Part shown: in pieces, positions 39,378 to 48,714 of the stretch
Layout: each line of letters opens with the position of its first letter
Position numbering within the stretch: position 1 is the stretch's first letter
From: Stenotrophomonas sepilia
Lineage (GTDB): Bacteria; Pseudomonadota; Gammaproteobacteria; Xanthomonadales; Xanthomonadaceae
Length of the DNA: 64,000 nucleotides
Assembly (NCBI RefSeq): GCF_003244875.1
Contig: NZ_LXXZ01000026.1
Location: 1-64,000 of the forward strand
Reading direction: 5' to 3'
The notes under the pieces: generated by a model
Told to the model about the DNA's origin: nothing
What the model saw: the letters and a program-made list of their open reading frames with translations, nothing else
The model's database searches: none
Made by a program: the position numbers and the translations under genes

Positions 39378-42300
39378 TCAGTGATGGATGGTCGGTTCGC
39401 CGTGCTGCACCAGCTGGCCACCACCGTTGCGGGTGACGAACTTGCGCAGGGCCACGTAGAACACGGGGGTGAGGAACAGGCCGAACAGCGTCACACCCAG
39501 CATGCCAGCAAACACGGTGATGCCGGTCACCGAGCGCACTTCGGCGCCTGCACCGTGAGACAGCACCAGCGGCACCGTGCCGGCGATGAAGGCGATGGAG
39601 GTCATCACAATCGGGCGCAGGCGCAGGCGGCAGGCTTCCAGCGCGGCTTCAACGATACCCTTGCCGCCCATCTCCAGCTCTCTGGCGAATTCGACGATCA
39701 GGATCGCGTTCTTGCACGCCAGGCCCATCAGCACCACCAGGCCGACCTGCACGAACACGTTGTTGTCACCGCCGGTCAGCCACACGCCGAACAACGCGGA
39801 CAGCAGGGTCATCGGCACGATCAGGATCACCGCCAGCGGCAGCGACCAGCTCTCGTACAGCGCGGCCAGCACCAGGAAGGCCAGCATGATCGCCACCGGG
39901 AACACGATGAAGGCGGCCTTGCCCTGGGTTGCCTGCTGGTAGCTCAGGTCGGTCCATTCGGTGGTCATGCCCACCGGCAGCACCTTGCCGGCGATCTCGG
40001 TCAGCTTGGTCATCGCTTCGGCCGAGGACAGAAGGCGCGGGTCGGCTTCACCGGCCAGGTCCGCTGCCGGATAGCCATTGAAGCGCAGCACCGGGTCCGG
40101 GCCGAAGGTCTGCTTGATGGTGACCATCGAACCGATCGGCACCATCTCGCCGCGGTCGTTGCGGGTACGCAGCTTGCCGATGTCCTCGACCGTCTCGCGG
40201 TACGGACCATCTGCCTGGGCGATCACCTGCCAGGTGCGGCCGAACTGGTTGAAGTCGTTGACGTAGGCCGAACCCAGGTAGGTCTGCAACGTGTCGAACA
40301 GCTCGGTGAGCTGCACGCCCTGTGCCTTGGCCTTGACGCGGTCGACCTCGGCATCGAGCTGCGGCACGTTGGCCTGGTAGCTGGAAATCGGGAAGGCCAT
40401 GCCCGGCGTCTGCGCAACGGTGCCCTGCATGGCCTGCACCGCATTCTGCAGCGCGCCGTAACCCAGGTTGCCACGGTCCTCGATGAACATCTGGTAGCCA
40501 TTGCCATTGCCCAGGCCGAGGATCGGCGGCGGCATCATCGCGAACGCGAAGCCTTCCTGCAGGCCGGCGATCTTCTGGTTGATCTCGGCATTGATCTGCG
40601 CGGCGGTGCGGCCATGGCGCTCGGCGAACGGCTTGAGTGGGATGAACGCCACACCGGTGTTCGGCGTATTGGTGAACTGCAGCGCGTTCAGACCGGGGAA
40701 CGAGATGGTGTGAGCGACGCCATCGGTTTCCTGGGCGATCTTGGCGACCTTGCGCAGCATTTCATCGGTGCGGGCGATCGACGAACCTTCCGGCAGCTTC
40801 ACACCGGCAATCAGGTACAGCTTGTCCTGGGTCGGAATGAAGCCCGGAGGCACCAGCTTGAAGATCACGCCGGTACCGACCAGCAGGATCGCGTAGACCA
40901 CGAACACCGCACCGCGGCGGCCGAGGATGCGGGCCACGCCACGCTCGTACTTCTCCGAGCTGGACTTGAAGAAGCGGTTGAACGGACGGAACACCCAGCC
41001 GAACAGGCGGTCGATCAGGCGGCTCGGGCCGTCCTTCGGAGCGCCATGGGCCTTCAGCAGGCGCGCGGCCAGGGCTGGCGACAGGGTCAACGAATTGATC
41101 GCCGAGATCACCGTGGAAATGGCAATGGTGACCGCGAACTGCTTGTAGAACTGGCCGGTGACACCGGACAGGAAGGCCATCGGCACGAACACGGCACACA
41201 GCACCAGCGCGATCGCCACGATCGGGCCGGACACTTCGCGCATGGCCTGGTGGGCCGCGGCGGTGGGTGACAGGCCTTCCTCGATGTTGCGTTCAACGTT
41301 CTCCACCACCACGATCGCGTCGTCGACCACGATGCCGATCGCCAGCACCAGGCCGAACAGGCTCAGCGTATTGATCGAGAAGCCCAGCAGGTACAGCGCG
41401 GCGAACGTACCCACCACCGACACCGGCACCGCGATCAACGGAATGATCGACGCACGCCAGGTCTGCAGGAACAGGATCACGACCAGCACCACCAGGGCGA
41501 TCGCTTCCAGCAGCGTGGAGACCACGGCCTTGATCGAGTCGCGCACGAAGATGGTGGTGTCATACACCGCTTCGTACTTCACATCGGCCGGCATGGTCTT
41601 CTGCATCTCGTCCATCGTCGAGATGACCTGATCGCGGATTTCCAGCGCGTTGGCACCCGGCGACTGGAAGATACCGATACCCACCGCGTTCTTGCCGTCC
41701 AGCTGCGAGCGCAGGGTGTAGTCGCCCGCACCCAGTTCCAGGCGGGCCACGTCGGACAGGCGCACGATCTCGCCATCGGTGCCGCTCTTGAGCACGATGT
41801 CGCCGAATTCCTTTTCGGTCTTCAGACGGCCCTGGGCATTGATCAGGGTCAGGAACTTGCTGTCCGGCAGCGGTTCGGCGCCGAGCTGGCCGGCCGAAAC
41901 CTGCACGTTCTGCTCGCGCATGGCACGCACCACGTCGCTCGCGGTCAGGCCGCGCGAGGCCACCTTGTCCGGGTCCAGCCAGGCACGCATGGCGTAGTCG
42001 CCGCCACCGAAGATCTGCGCGTCACCCACGCCCGGAATACGCGCCAGCGCATCCTTGACGTGCAGGCGCGCGTAGTTGCGCAGGTACAGGGTGTCGTACT
42101 TGCCTTGCGGCGAGGTCAGGTGCACCACCATCAGGAAGGTCGGCGACTGCTTCTGCGTAGTCACGCCCTGCCGGCGCACGTCCTCGGGCAGGCGCGCCTG
42201 CGCCTGCGCCACGCGGTTCTGCACCTTCACCGCCGCTGCGTCCGGGTCCGTGCCCGGGCGGAAGGTGACGGTCATCTGCAGCACGCCGTCCGAGCCGGCC

Positions 42301-42548
42301 ACCGACTTCAAGTACATCATGCCTTCGACGCCGTTGATGGCCTCTTCAAGCGGCGTGGCGACGGTCTCGGCAATGACCTTGGGGTTGGCGCCCGGATACA
42401 CCGTGCGTACGACCACCGACGGCGGCACCACTTCGGGGTACTCACTGATCGGCAGGATTGGAATCGTGATCAGGCCTGCGGCGAAGATCACGATCGACAG
42501 CACCGCCGCGAAGATCGGCCTGTCGATGAAGAAGCGGGAAAAGTCCAT
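39378..42548 (-). CDS. smeW: RND multidrug efflux pump SmeW
   Basis: 1056 residues, the usual size of HAE1-type RND pumps. The N-terminus MDFSRFFIDRPIFAAVLSIVIFAAGLITIPILPISEYPEV is followed by the two large periplasmic loops and 12 membrane helices. The proton-relay aspartates are in AIGIVVDDAIVVVENVERN. It is the inner-membrane engine of SmeVWX. Broad drug export is known for the family, and overexpression follows mutation of the LysR regulator SmeRv. Confidence 0.96.
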   Translation of the reverse strand: MDFSRFFIDRPIFAAVLSIVIFAAGLITIPILPISEYPEVVPPSVVVRTVYPGANPKVIAETVATPLEEAINGVEGMMYLKSVAGSDGVLQMTVTFRPGTDPDAAAVKVQNRVAQAQARLPEDVRRQGVTTQKQSPTFLMVVHLTSPQGKYDTLYLRNYARLHVKDALARIPGVGDAQIFGGGDYAMRAWLDPDKVASRGLTASDVVRAMREQNVQVSAGQLGAEPLPDSKFLTLINAQGRLKTEKEFGDIVLKSGTDGEIVRLSDVARLELGAGDYTLRSQLDGKNAVGIGIFQSPGANALEIRDQVISTMDEMQKTMPADVKYEAVYDTTIFVRDSIKAVVSTLLEAIALVVLVVILFLQTWRASIIPLIAVPVSVVGTFAALYLLGFSINTLSLFGLVLAIGIVVDDAIVVVENVERNIEEGLSPTAAAHQAMREVSGPIVAIALVLCAVFVPMAFLSGVTGQFYKQFAVTIAISTVISAINSLTLSPALAARLLKAHGAPKDGPSRLIDRLFGWVFRPFNRFFKSSSEKYERGVARILGRRGAVFVVYAILLVGTGVIFKLVPPGFIPTQDKLYLIAGVKLPEGSSIARTDEMLRKVAKIAQETDGVAHTISFPGLNALQFTNTPNTGVAFIPLKPFAERHGRTAAQINAEINQKIAGLQEGFAFAMMPPPILGLGNGNGYQMFIEDRGNLGYGALQNAVQAMQGTVAQTPGMAFPISSYQANVPQLDAEVDRVKAKAQGVQLTELFDTLQTYLGSAYVNDFNQFGRTWQVIAQADGPYRETVEDIGKLRTRNDRGEMVPIGSMVTIKQTFGPDPVLRFNGYPAADLAGEADPRLLSSAEAMTKLTEIAGKVLPVGMTTEWTDLSYQQATQGKAAFIVFPVAIMLAFLVLAALYESWSLPLAVILIVPMTLLSALFGVWLTGGDNNVFVQVGLVVLMGLACKNAILIVEFARELEMGGKGIVEAALEACRLRLRPIVMTSIAFIAGTVPLVLSHGAGAEVRSVTGITVFAGMLGVTLFGLFLTPVFYVALRKFVTRNGGGQLVQHGEPTIHH

Positions 42549-42675
42549 GGAGGAATTCCTGGGAAAGGCATTCGGCGGGCAACAGCCACCCCGCCCCTCG
42601 CCGGGATGACGAAGGCAGGGAAGGCTGCCGCTGGCGCCGGCAGCTAAGCGGAAACGCGGATCAGGAGACGGCGGA

Positions 42676-43899
42676 TCAGTGCTTCAGGGCAGCGGTGGCA
42701 TCGCGGCCCGGTGCCGGCGCCGGCTGTGGCTGCATCGCCACCGCCTTGGCCTGCACCGGCATGCCCGGCATGAAGACCTTCTGCACGCCATCGATGATCA
42801 CCTTGTCACCGGCGGCCAGGCCGTGCTCGACGATACGCAGGCCGTCGGCGGTGCGGCCGAGCTGGATGTCACGGCGCTGGGCCTTGCCATCCTTGTCGAC
42901 CACGTACACGTACTTGCGGTCCTGGTCGGTCAGCACGGCCTTGTCGTCGATCAGCAGCGCCTGGAACTGGCCGCTGCCAAGCAGCTGCACGCGGGCGAAC
43001 AAGCCCGGCGTGAACTGGCGATCGGCGTTGTCCAGCAGCGCGCGGACGCGGATGGTCCCGGTACTGCGGGCGACCTGGTTGTCGAGGAAGTCGACCTTGC
43101 CCGTGTGCGGGTAGCCTTCTTCACCGGACAGGCCGACCTTCACCGGCAGCGCGCTGTCACGCTCGCTCGGGCGCTCACCCTTGCGTGCCATCTGGGCGTA
43201 GCGCAGGAAGGTGCCTTCGTCGGCATCGAAGTAGACGAACACCGTGTCCAGCGAGACCAGCGTGGTCAGCACGCTGGCGCTGTCGCCGGCGGTGACCAGG
43301 TTGCCGGCGGTGACCATCGCGCGGCCGGCACGGCCGTCGATCGGTGCCCGCACCTTGGTGAACTCAAGATTGAGGCGGGCGGCATCCAATGCTGCCTGCG
43401 CGGCCTGCACGGCGGCGCCGGACTGGTCGGCAGCCGCACGGCGCTGCTCGGCGGTCTCGGTGGAGATCGCCTGCTGCTCGGACAGCCGCTTGGCGCGCTC
43501 GGACTCGCTGCGGGCCAGCGTGGCCTGGGTACGGGCGCGGGCCAGTTCGGCGGCTGCCCGATCGTACTCGGCCTGGTAACTGCGCGCGTCGATGGTGAAG
43601 AGCACTTCGCCCTTCTTCACTTCCTGGCCTTCAACGTAGTTGACCTTGTCGATGTAGCCGGACACGCGCGGACGCAGTTCAACGCTCTGCACCGCTTCGA
43701 CGCGGCCACTGAACTCGTCCCACTGGCTGACCTGCTTGACCAGCACCGGCGCGGCGCTGACCTGCGGCGGCGGCGGTGCACCGCCTTCTTCGGCATGGCC
43801 GCCGCTGCAGGCTGCAAGCACGGCCGCGGCGAGGATCGACACGCCGGCCATCGCAATGCGATGGCCGAAACGATGTGGGGTGGTATTGGGGGAAGTCAT
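42676..43899 (-). CDS. smeV: RND periplasmic adaptor SmeV
   Basis: 407 residues from the ATG at 43899; longer starts at 43908 and 43950 exist. The lipoprotein signal ends in AAAVLAACSGG. The lipoyl-type parts are ELRPRVSGYIDKVNYVEGQEVKKGEVLFTID and the hairpin helices (YDRAAAELARARTQATLARSESERAKRLSEQ). The beta-barrel part (VRAPIDGRAGRAMVTAGNLVTAGDSASVL) follows. It links SmeW to SmeX. Confidence 0.94.
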   Translation of the reverse strand: MTSPNTTPHRFGHRIAMAGVSILAAAVLAACSGGHAEEGGAPPPPQVSAAPVLVKQVSQWDEFSGRVEAVQSVELRPRVSGYIDKVNYVEGQEVKKGEVLFTIDARSYQAEYDRAAAELARARTQATLARSESERAKRLSEQQAISTETAEQRRAAADQSGAAVQAAQAALDAARLNLEFTKVRAPIDGRAGRAMVTAGNLVTAGDSASVLTTLVSLDTVFVYFDADEGTFLRYAQMARKGERPSERDSALPVKVGLSGEEGYPHTGKVDFLDNQVARSTGTIRVRALLDNADRQFTPGLFARVQLLGSGQFQALLIDDKAVLTDQDRKYVYVVDKDGKAQRRDIQLGRTADGLRIVEHGLAAGDKVIIDGVQKVFMPGMPVQAKAVAMQPQPAPAPGRDATAALKH

Positions 43900-43990
43900 G
43901 GCATGCATCCGTACGGAGGGGTGGTACAGCGATATGAGAACGTGTTGCAAAAATCGGCGGCGAATACTGCGACCTCAACCATGGTCGAGG

Positions 43991-44761
43991 TCAAGCGATG
44001 CCTGCGGTGTCGCGCCACAGCGGAGGAACTTCCAGGTGCAGCAGGCCACGCGGCAATTCGGCATCGCTGCTGTCGCAGCGGACGATGGCGCGGTTGTCGC
44101 GGCACCCATCAAGCAGGGAGACCACACGACGACCGACCAGCAGCGAGCTGGGCCACTCGATGCAGGCATTGGCCGCGTTGGCCGGGGTACACACCGGGCT
44201 GCAGACTTCCAGCATCTGCGCGCGCACGCCCAGCGCCTGCGCTTCCTGGTGCACCACCTGCGCGTACATGCGCAGTGCGGCGGTGGTGATCGAGGTCTCG
44301 CCGTAGCCCGCCCAGGGCTTGGCGTTGGCCGGGCTGCCGATCATCACGTAGCGGCGCGCATGCACGTTGTCCTGCAGCAGCGGCAGCAGGTGGCGCACGG
44401 CGTGCACGTGCGGCATCAGGTCGGCCTGCATCGCGCCCAGCAGCTCATCGCCCTTGCGGTCGATCACCCGGCCGCGACGGTAGGGGCCACCCATGGCCGC
44501 GATCACGGCGGCCAACGGACGCGGGCGCTGCGCGATGCGTTCGGCCAGCGCGCGTGCCGAGCCGTCATCGCTGAGCGAACCCAGCAGCGTCTCCAGTCCG
44601 GGCTCATCCGCGAACTGCTCATGCAGCGCGGCCAGCCGGCCCGGATCGCGGCCAACCACCAGCACCGGGCTGCCGGCTTCCAGCAACGCGCCGACCACGC
44701 CCTGGCCGACGGCACCGGTACCGCCAAGGACCAGGACTTCGGGCGTCAGTATCCCATTCAC
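43991..44761 (-). CDS. smeU1: Short-chain dehydrogenase SmeU1
   Basis: 256 residues from the GTG at 44761, overlapping the upstream stop (GTGA). The NAD(P) motif is LVLGGTGAVGQGVVGAL. The active-site region is less standard than in smeU2: MIGSPANAKPWAGYGETSITTAALR has Tyr but no YxxxK. It fits SmeU1 at the head of the efflux operon. A substrate is not known. Confidence 0.88.
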   Translation of the reverse strand: MNGILTPEVLVLGGTGAVGQGVVGALLEAGSPVLVVGRDPGRLAALHEQFADEPGLETLLGSLSDDGSARALAERIAQRPRPLAAVIAAMGGPYRRGRVIDRKGDELLGAMQADLMPHVHAVRHLLPLLQDNVHARRYVMIGSPANAKPWAGYGETSITTAALRMYAQVVHQEAQALGVRAQMLEVCSPVCTPANAANACIEWPSSLLVGRRVVSLLDGCRDNRAIVRCDSSDAELPRGLLHLEVPPLWRDTAGIA

Positions 44762-44985
44762 GGGACATTTCCTCCCAAATCCGGGATAGTCCCGATTCGA
44801 CGCAGCCGGTCGCCCTTGTGCGGGACCAGGCGGATGGCACCGCCACGCTGCTGACGCATGGGCGCGGTAAACTCACGAAAGTCCTTGTGTACCAAGGAAC
44901 TCGGACGGGCTTCGACGGTCATCGCCAGGTCCAGGGTGTTCTGGCCGGCGTTCCGGAGTCGGGCAAGAATGTTGCGCAGGCTCAT
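44758..44985 (-). CDS. 75-residue ORF at the head of the sme operon
   Basis: 75 residues from the ATG at 44985 (MSLRNILARLRNAGQNTLDLAMTVE). It is basic (many Arg/Lys) with no membrane helix or known domain. Its stop overlaps the smeU1 start (GTGA), so the two are translationally coupled. It could be a leader that controls smeU1 or a small regulator. The gene is not part of the described smeU1VWU2X list as I know it. Confidence 0.6.
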   Translation of the reverse strand: MSLRNILARLRNAGQNTLDLAMTVEARPSSLVHKDFREFTAPMRQQRGGAIRLVPHKGDRLRRIGTIPDLGGNVP

Positions 44986-45040
44986 GGCGGACGGGCTCCA
45001 ATTAACGAATGGCGCCACGATAGACCTCAAACCTTTACTT

Positions 45041-45067
45041 GATTAGTCCTGATTAAGGGGAATAATC
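45041..45067. promoter_or_regulatory. Candidate SmeRv operator
   Basis: GATTA-AGGGGAA-TAATC (45051-45067) is a dyad with the T-N11-A form of a LysR site. A direct half-repeat, GATTAGTCCTGATTA, lies at 45041-45055. The region sits between smeRv and the sme operon, which are divergent. The 147-bp gap has no other dyad. Confidence 0.6.
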
Positions 45068-45132
45068 ATCCCGCACCCGGTCCAATCGTTCTGTCACGAT
45101 TGTCCCATCCCCGACGTCCAGGACCCCCGACC

Positions 45133-46164
45133 ATGTCCCACGATCTCAACGAGACGCTGATCTTCGTCAAAGTGGTCGAGCAAGGCAGCTTCATTGCTGC
45201 TGCCAAATCGCTCGGCCTGCCCAAGACCACGGTCAGCCGCAAAGTGCAGGAGCTGGAAACGCGCCTGGGCGCGCGCCTGCTGCACCGGACCACGCGCCGC
45301 CTCGGCCTGACCGAAGCCGGTTCGATCTACCACGAGCACTGCCAGCGCATCGCGCGCGAGCTGGAAGAAGCGGAGAGCGCGGTGAGCCAGCTGCAGTCCG
45401 GCCCGCGCGGCTGGCTGCGCTTCACTGTGCCCTACTCGATCGGCATCACCTGGATTGCGCCGCTGCTGGGCCAGTTCCATGCGCAGTATCCAGAGATCCG
45501 CCTGGACATGCACATGGGCAACGAGAAGCTGGACCTGATCGCCGGTGAAGCGGACCTGGCACTGCGCGTGGGTGCCCTGCCCGATTCCAATCTGGTCGCG
45601 CGCAAGCTGGGCAGCCTGCGCACGCAGGTGTTCGCCAGTCCGGCCTACATTGAGCGCTATGGCGAACCGCTGCATCCGGAAGAGCTGCAGTTCCATCGCA
45701 TCCTGGCGATGCGCAAGCCGTACCATACCGGCAACTCGCCGCGCTTCACCTGGCAGCTGGGCGAGAACGGGGGCGAACTGCGCGACTTCCCGGTCACCCC
45801 GCTGATGACCGCCAACGACATGTCTGCGTTGAATGGTGCATTGGTCTGTGGCGAAGGCCTGCTGCTGACCGGTGATGTGATGGCCAAGCCGTTCGTCGAA
45901 TCGGGCATGGTGCGCCGCGTGCTGGCCGGCTGGACCGGCCCGGAAGTGGATTTCAATGCCGTATTCGCCGGCGGCCGCCTGGTCTCGCCGAAGGTGCGTG
46001 CATTTGTCGACTTCCTGGTCGAGAAGCTCAACTTCGATGCCAACTACATGCTGGCGCAGTGCCCCGGCGCGAAGCTGGCACAGCAGCAGAAGGCACAGGA
46101 AGATGCCGCGCTGGAGAACAGTGGCAAGCGGATCCTGGAGAAGGTGGCCGCTTCGGCGGCGTAA
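45133..46164 (+). CDS. smeRv: LysR-family regulator of the sme operon (SmeRv)
   Basis: 343 residues from the ATG at 45133; a TTG at 45100 would extend it. The winged helix (ETLIFVKVVEQGSFIAAAKSLGLPKTTVSRKVQELETRLGARLLHRTTRRLGLTEAG) and the LysR effector domain are intact. SmeRv controls the divergent smeU1VWU2X operon, and gain-of-function changes there give efflux-driven resistance. The sequence here has no obvious truncation. The C-terminal tail is longer than normal. Confidence 0.9.
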   Translation: MSHDLNETLIFVKVVEQGSFIAAAKSLGLPKTTVSRKVQELETRLGARLLHRTTRRLGLTEAGSIYHEHCQRIARELEEAESAVSQLQSGPRGWLRFTVPYSIGITWIAPLLGQFHAQYPEIRLDMHMGNEKLDLIAGEADLALRVGALPDSNLVARKLGSLRTQVFASPAYIERYGEPLHPEELQFHRILAMRKPYHTGNSPRFTWQLGENGGELRDFPVTPLMTANDMSALNGALVCGEGLLLTGDVMAKPFVESGMVRRVLAGWTGPEVDFNAVFAGGRLVSPKVRAFVDFLVEKLNFDANYMLAQCPGAKLAQQQKAQEDAALENSGKRILEKVAASAA

Positions 46165-46194
46165 CCTGCAACAAGAGCGCCTATCCATCTCCTG

Positions 46195-46285
46195 GTAGAT
46201 GCCGACCTTGGTCGGCATGGCTTACAGAGGGAGTCGAGCGCGGCTCGACTCTGCATGCGCTGTCGGCGTGCCGAGCAACGCTCGG
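46195..46285. repeat. SMAG palindrome and further dyads
   Basis: GTAGATGCCGACCTTGGTCGGCAT (46195-46218) is a GTAG-marked palindrome. It is followed by AGTCGAGCGCGGCTCGACT and GTGCCGAGCAACGCTCGGCAC. Together they may fold as a cruciform between convergent genes. Confidence 0.75.
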
Positions 46286-46293
46286 CACCCACA

Positions 46294-46321
46294 AAAATGC
46301 CGCCTGCAAGGGCGGCATTTT
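46294..46321. terminator. Bidirectional terminator between smeRv and the OmpA gene
   Basis: AAAATGCCGCC-TGCAAG-GGCGGCATTTT is an 11-bp stem with A- and T-rich ends that serves both strands. Confidence 0.85.
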
Positions 46322-46366
46322 CGTTCCGGCCGATGCCCGGACCGGCTCAAGCAGCAACGCTACGCG

Positions 46367-47062
46367 TTATTGCTTGAGCGGAATCACCCGAATCTCGACG
46401 CGGCGGTTCTTGGCGCGGCCGGCGTCGGTGCTGTTGTCGGCAATCGGGTACGCCTTGCCGGCGCCCAGCGTTTCGATACGCACGCTCTGCACGCCCTGGC
46501 CGATCAGGTACTGCGCGACCGAGTCGGCGCGTTCCTTCGACAGGCGGTTGTTGACCGCGTCGCTGCCGATGCTGTCGGTGTGGCCAACCACCTCGATCAT
46601 GGTCTGGTTGTACTCACGCAGCGTACCGGCCACGCCGTTGAGCGAGCCATAGAACTGCGGCTTCAGGGTCGCCTTGCCGAAGTCGAAGGTAATCCCGTCC
46701 GGGAGGTTCAGCATGATGTTGTCGCCCTGGCGCTGCACATCGATGCCGGTGTTGGCGGTGCGCTCGCGCAGTGCGCGTTCCTGGCGATCCTGGTACTGGC
46801 CGACGGCGGCACCGCTGAGTGCGCCGATACCGGCACCGATCAGCGCGTGCTGGCGCCGCTCGGTAGCACTGTCGCCGGTCAGCAGGCCGGCCGCCACGCC
46901 GATGGCGGTACCGATCAGCGCGTTGCGGCCGGTCCGGTTCTGCTGTTCGGTCGGGTTGCCGTACTGGTCACTCTGCACATAGGAGCCGCCGGTGGCGCAG
47001 GCCGACAGGACGGCCGCACTCATCAGGGCCAGTGCGACGTTGCGGGTGGTGTTGCGGATCAT
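46367..47062 (-). CDS. OmpA-family outer-membrane lipoprotein
   Basis: 231 residues with a lipoprotein signal (VALALMSAAVLSAC). A glycine-zipper region (NALIGTAIGVAAGLLTGDSATERRQHALIGAGIGALSGAAVG) is followed by an OmpA peptidoglycan-binding domain (FDFGKATLKPQF, VVGHTDSIGSDAVNNRLSKERADSVAQYLIGQGV, GAGKAYPIADNSTDAGRAKNRRVEIRV). It resembles YiaD-like proteins, which tie the outer membrane to the cell wall. It stands alone. Confidence 0.93.
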   Translation of the reverse strand: MIRNTTRNVALALMSAAVLSACATGGSYVQSDQYGNPTEQQNRTGRNALIGTAIGVAAGLLTGDSATERRQHALIGAGIGALSGAAVGQYQDRQERALRERTANTGIDVQRQGDNIMLNLPDGITFDFGKATLKPQFYGSLNGVAGTLREYNQTMIEVVGHTDSIGSDAVNNRLSKERADSVAQYLIGQGVQSVRIETLGAGKAYPIADNSTDAGRAKNRRVEIRVIPLKQ

Positions 47063-47201
47063 GAGGTTCTCCTTGGTTTCCGGTCGGCCGGCGGCTTGCG
47101 GGCGCAGAGAGGATAAACAGCCGAATGCGATGTCGGGATGATGATCCGGTGCGCCGACAGGGCCGCGTTCAGCTAACTGACCGGATCGCTCGGGTCACCC
47201 T

Positions 47202-48623
47202 TTACCCCGCCCCCGACTGGCGGTATGCCGCCAGCGCAGCATCGCGGCCCTCTGCCAGGTCCACCATCGGCGTGCGTGGGTAGTCAGGCGCGTGTGCGGC
47301 CAGGAGCAGAGGATGCTGCCACGGCGCAAACCGCGCCTTCACCGGCAGCGCCGCCAGCTCGGGCACCCAGCGGCTGATGTAGCGGGCCTGCGGATCGAAC
47401 TTCTCGGCCTGGGTGACCGGGTTGAACACCCGGAAGTACGGCGCGGCATCGGCGCCGGTCCCGGCCACCCATTGCCAGCCCATCGTGTTGTTGGCCAGAT
47501 CGGCATCGACCAGGGTGTCCCAGAACCAGCGCGCGCCATGCAGCCAGTGCGCGCGAAGGTGCTTGCACAGGTAACTGGCCACGATCATCCGAACCCGGTT
47601 ATGCATGTAGCCGGTGTGCCACAGCTCGCGCAGTCCGGCATCAACGATCGGCACGCCGGTGTTGCCGCGCTGCCAGTCGTGCAGTTGCGCTGCAGTCGGC
47701 GCCGCCCAGGGGAAGCGGTCAAAACGCGGATTGAGGTTGTCCGTGGGCGTCTTCGGAAAGTGATGCAACAGGTGGTAGGCGAAATCACGCCAGCCCAGTT
47801 GCCGCAGATAGCCGTCGATGTCGGCATCGGTGCCGGCACTGCGCCGTCTTTCCAGCGCATGCGCGATGCGCCACGGTGCGATCTCACCGAAATGCAGGTG
47901 CGGCGACATCCGCGAGGTGCCCACGCGATCGGGCAGGTCTCGCTGCTCGCGGTAACCGCGCAAGGCGCCGTCCTCGAACACCGACAGCGCCTCCAGCGCA
48001 CCGGCTTCGCCCGGCTGCCAGTGCTCCCAGAAGCCGGTATCCCAATCCAGCGTCGGTGCAAGCTGTAGATCATCAATTGCGAGGCTGTCGACCGCGTGCG
48101 TCGCCAGTGCCTGCGGTGCGGCCTGCAGTGCCGGCAGGCGCCAATGACTGAGCACGTTGCGCCAGTACGGCGTGAACACCTTGTACGGCTGTCCCTGCTG
48201 GGTGGCGATGTCCCAGGGCTCGAACAACAGGCTGCCATTGCAGCTCTGCGCGTCGACGCCCTGCTCGCGCAGCGTGCGCTTGATGGTGGCGTCGCGAGGC
48301 TGGGTGGCCGGCTCGTACTTGCGGTTCCAGTACACCGCCTCGGCGCCGGTCTGCTCGATCAGCAACTGCAGGGCCGGCAGGCTGTCACCACTGCGCAGCA
48401 CCAGCGACGAGCCGCGCGTGCGCAGGTCGGCATCCAAGGCACCCAGTGAACGGTGGCGCCACGCATCGGAGGCGGCACCCGGCGTCCACTCCCCCTCTTC
48501 ATGCGGCGCGTGGATGTAGACCGGCACCACATGGTGACCGGCATCCAGCGCGGCCTGCAGGGCCGGATTGTCCTGCAGCCGCAGATCACGGCGGAACCAT
48601 ACCAACGCTACCGACACAGGCAA
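47202..48623 (-). CDS. phrB: Deoxyribodipyrimidine photolyase
   Basis: 473 residues, class I CPD photolyase. The N-terminal antenna-cofactor domain (VALVWFRRDLRLQDNPALQAAL) is followed by the FAD domain with the signatures VGTSRMSPHLHFGEI, WRDFAYHLLHHFP, PIVDAGLRELWHTGYMHNRVRMIVASYLCKHL and ANNTMGWQWVAGTGADAAPYFRVFNPVTQAEKFD. It repairs UV thymine dimers with blue light. It is not linked to any obvious operon partner. Confidence 0.97.
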   Translation of the reverse strand: MPVSVALVWFRRDLRLQDNPALQAALDAGHHVVPVYIHAPHEEGEWTPGAASDAWRHRSLGALDADLRTRGSSLVLRSGDSLPALQLLIEQTGAEAVYWNRKYEPATQPRDATIKRTLREQGVDAQSCNGSLLFEPWDIATQQGQPYKVFTPYWRNVLSHWRLPALQAAPQALATHAVDSLAIDDLQLAPTLDWDTGFWEHWQPGEAGALEALSVFEDGALRGYREQRDLPDRVGTSRMSPHLHFGEIAPWRIAHALERRRSAGTDADIDGYLRQLGWRDFAYHLLHHFPKTPTDNLNPRFDRFPWAAPTAAQLHDWQRGNTGVPIVDAGLRELWHTGYMHNRVRMIVASYLCKHLRAHWLHGARWFWDTLVDADLANNTMGWQWVAGTGADAAPYFRVFNPVTQAEKFDPQARYISRWVPELAALPVKARFAPWQHPLLLAAHAPDYPRTPMVDLAEGRDAALAAYRQSGAG

Positions 48624-48714
48624 TGCCTTCGTTGTGGAAGGCGCACATGATAGCCAGCGGTGGTGAAGGCGATGCGCGCAGACGCCGTCTGCTAGGCTGC
48701 ACGGCCGCTACCCG

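Noticed and set aside
39309-41270. Long plus-strand open frame of 653 codons
   Set aside because: It is the antisense of smeW; no domain and a skewed His/Gln/Arg composition.
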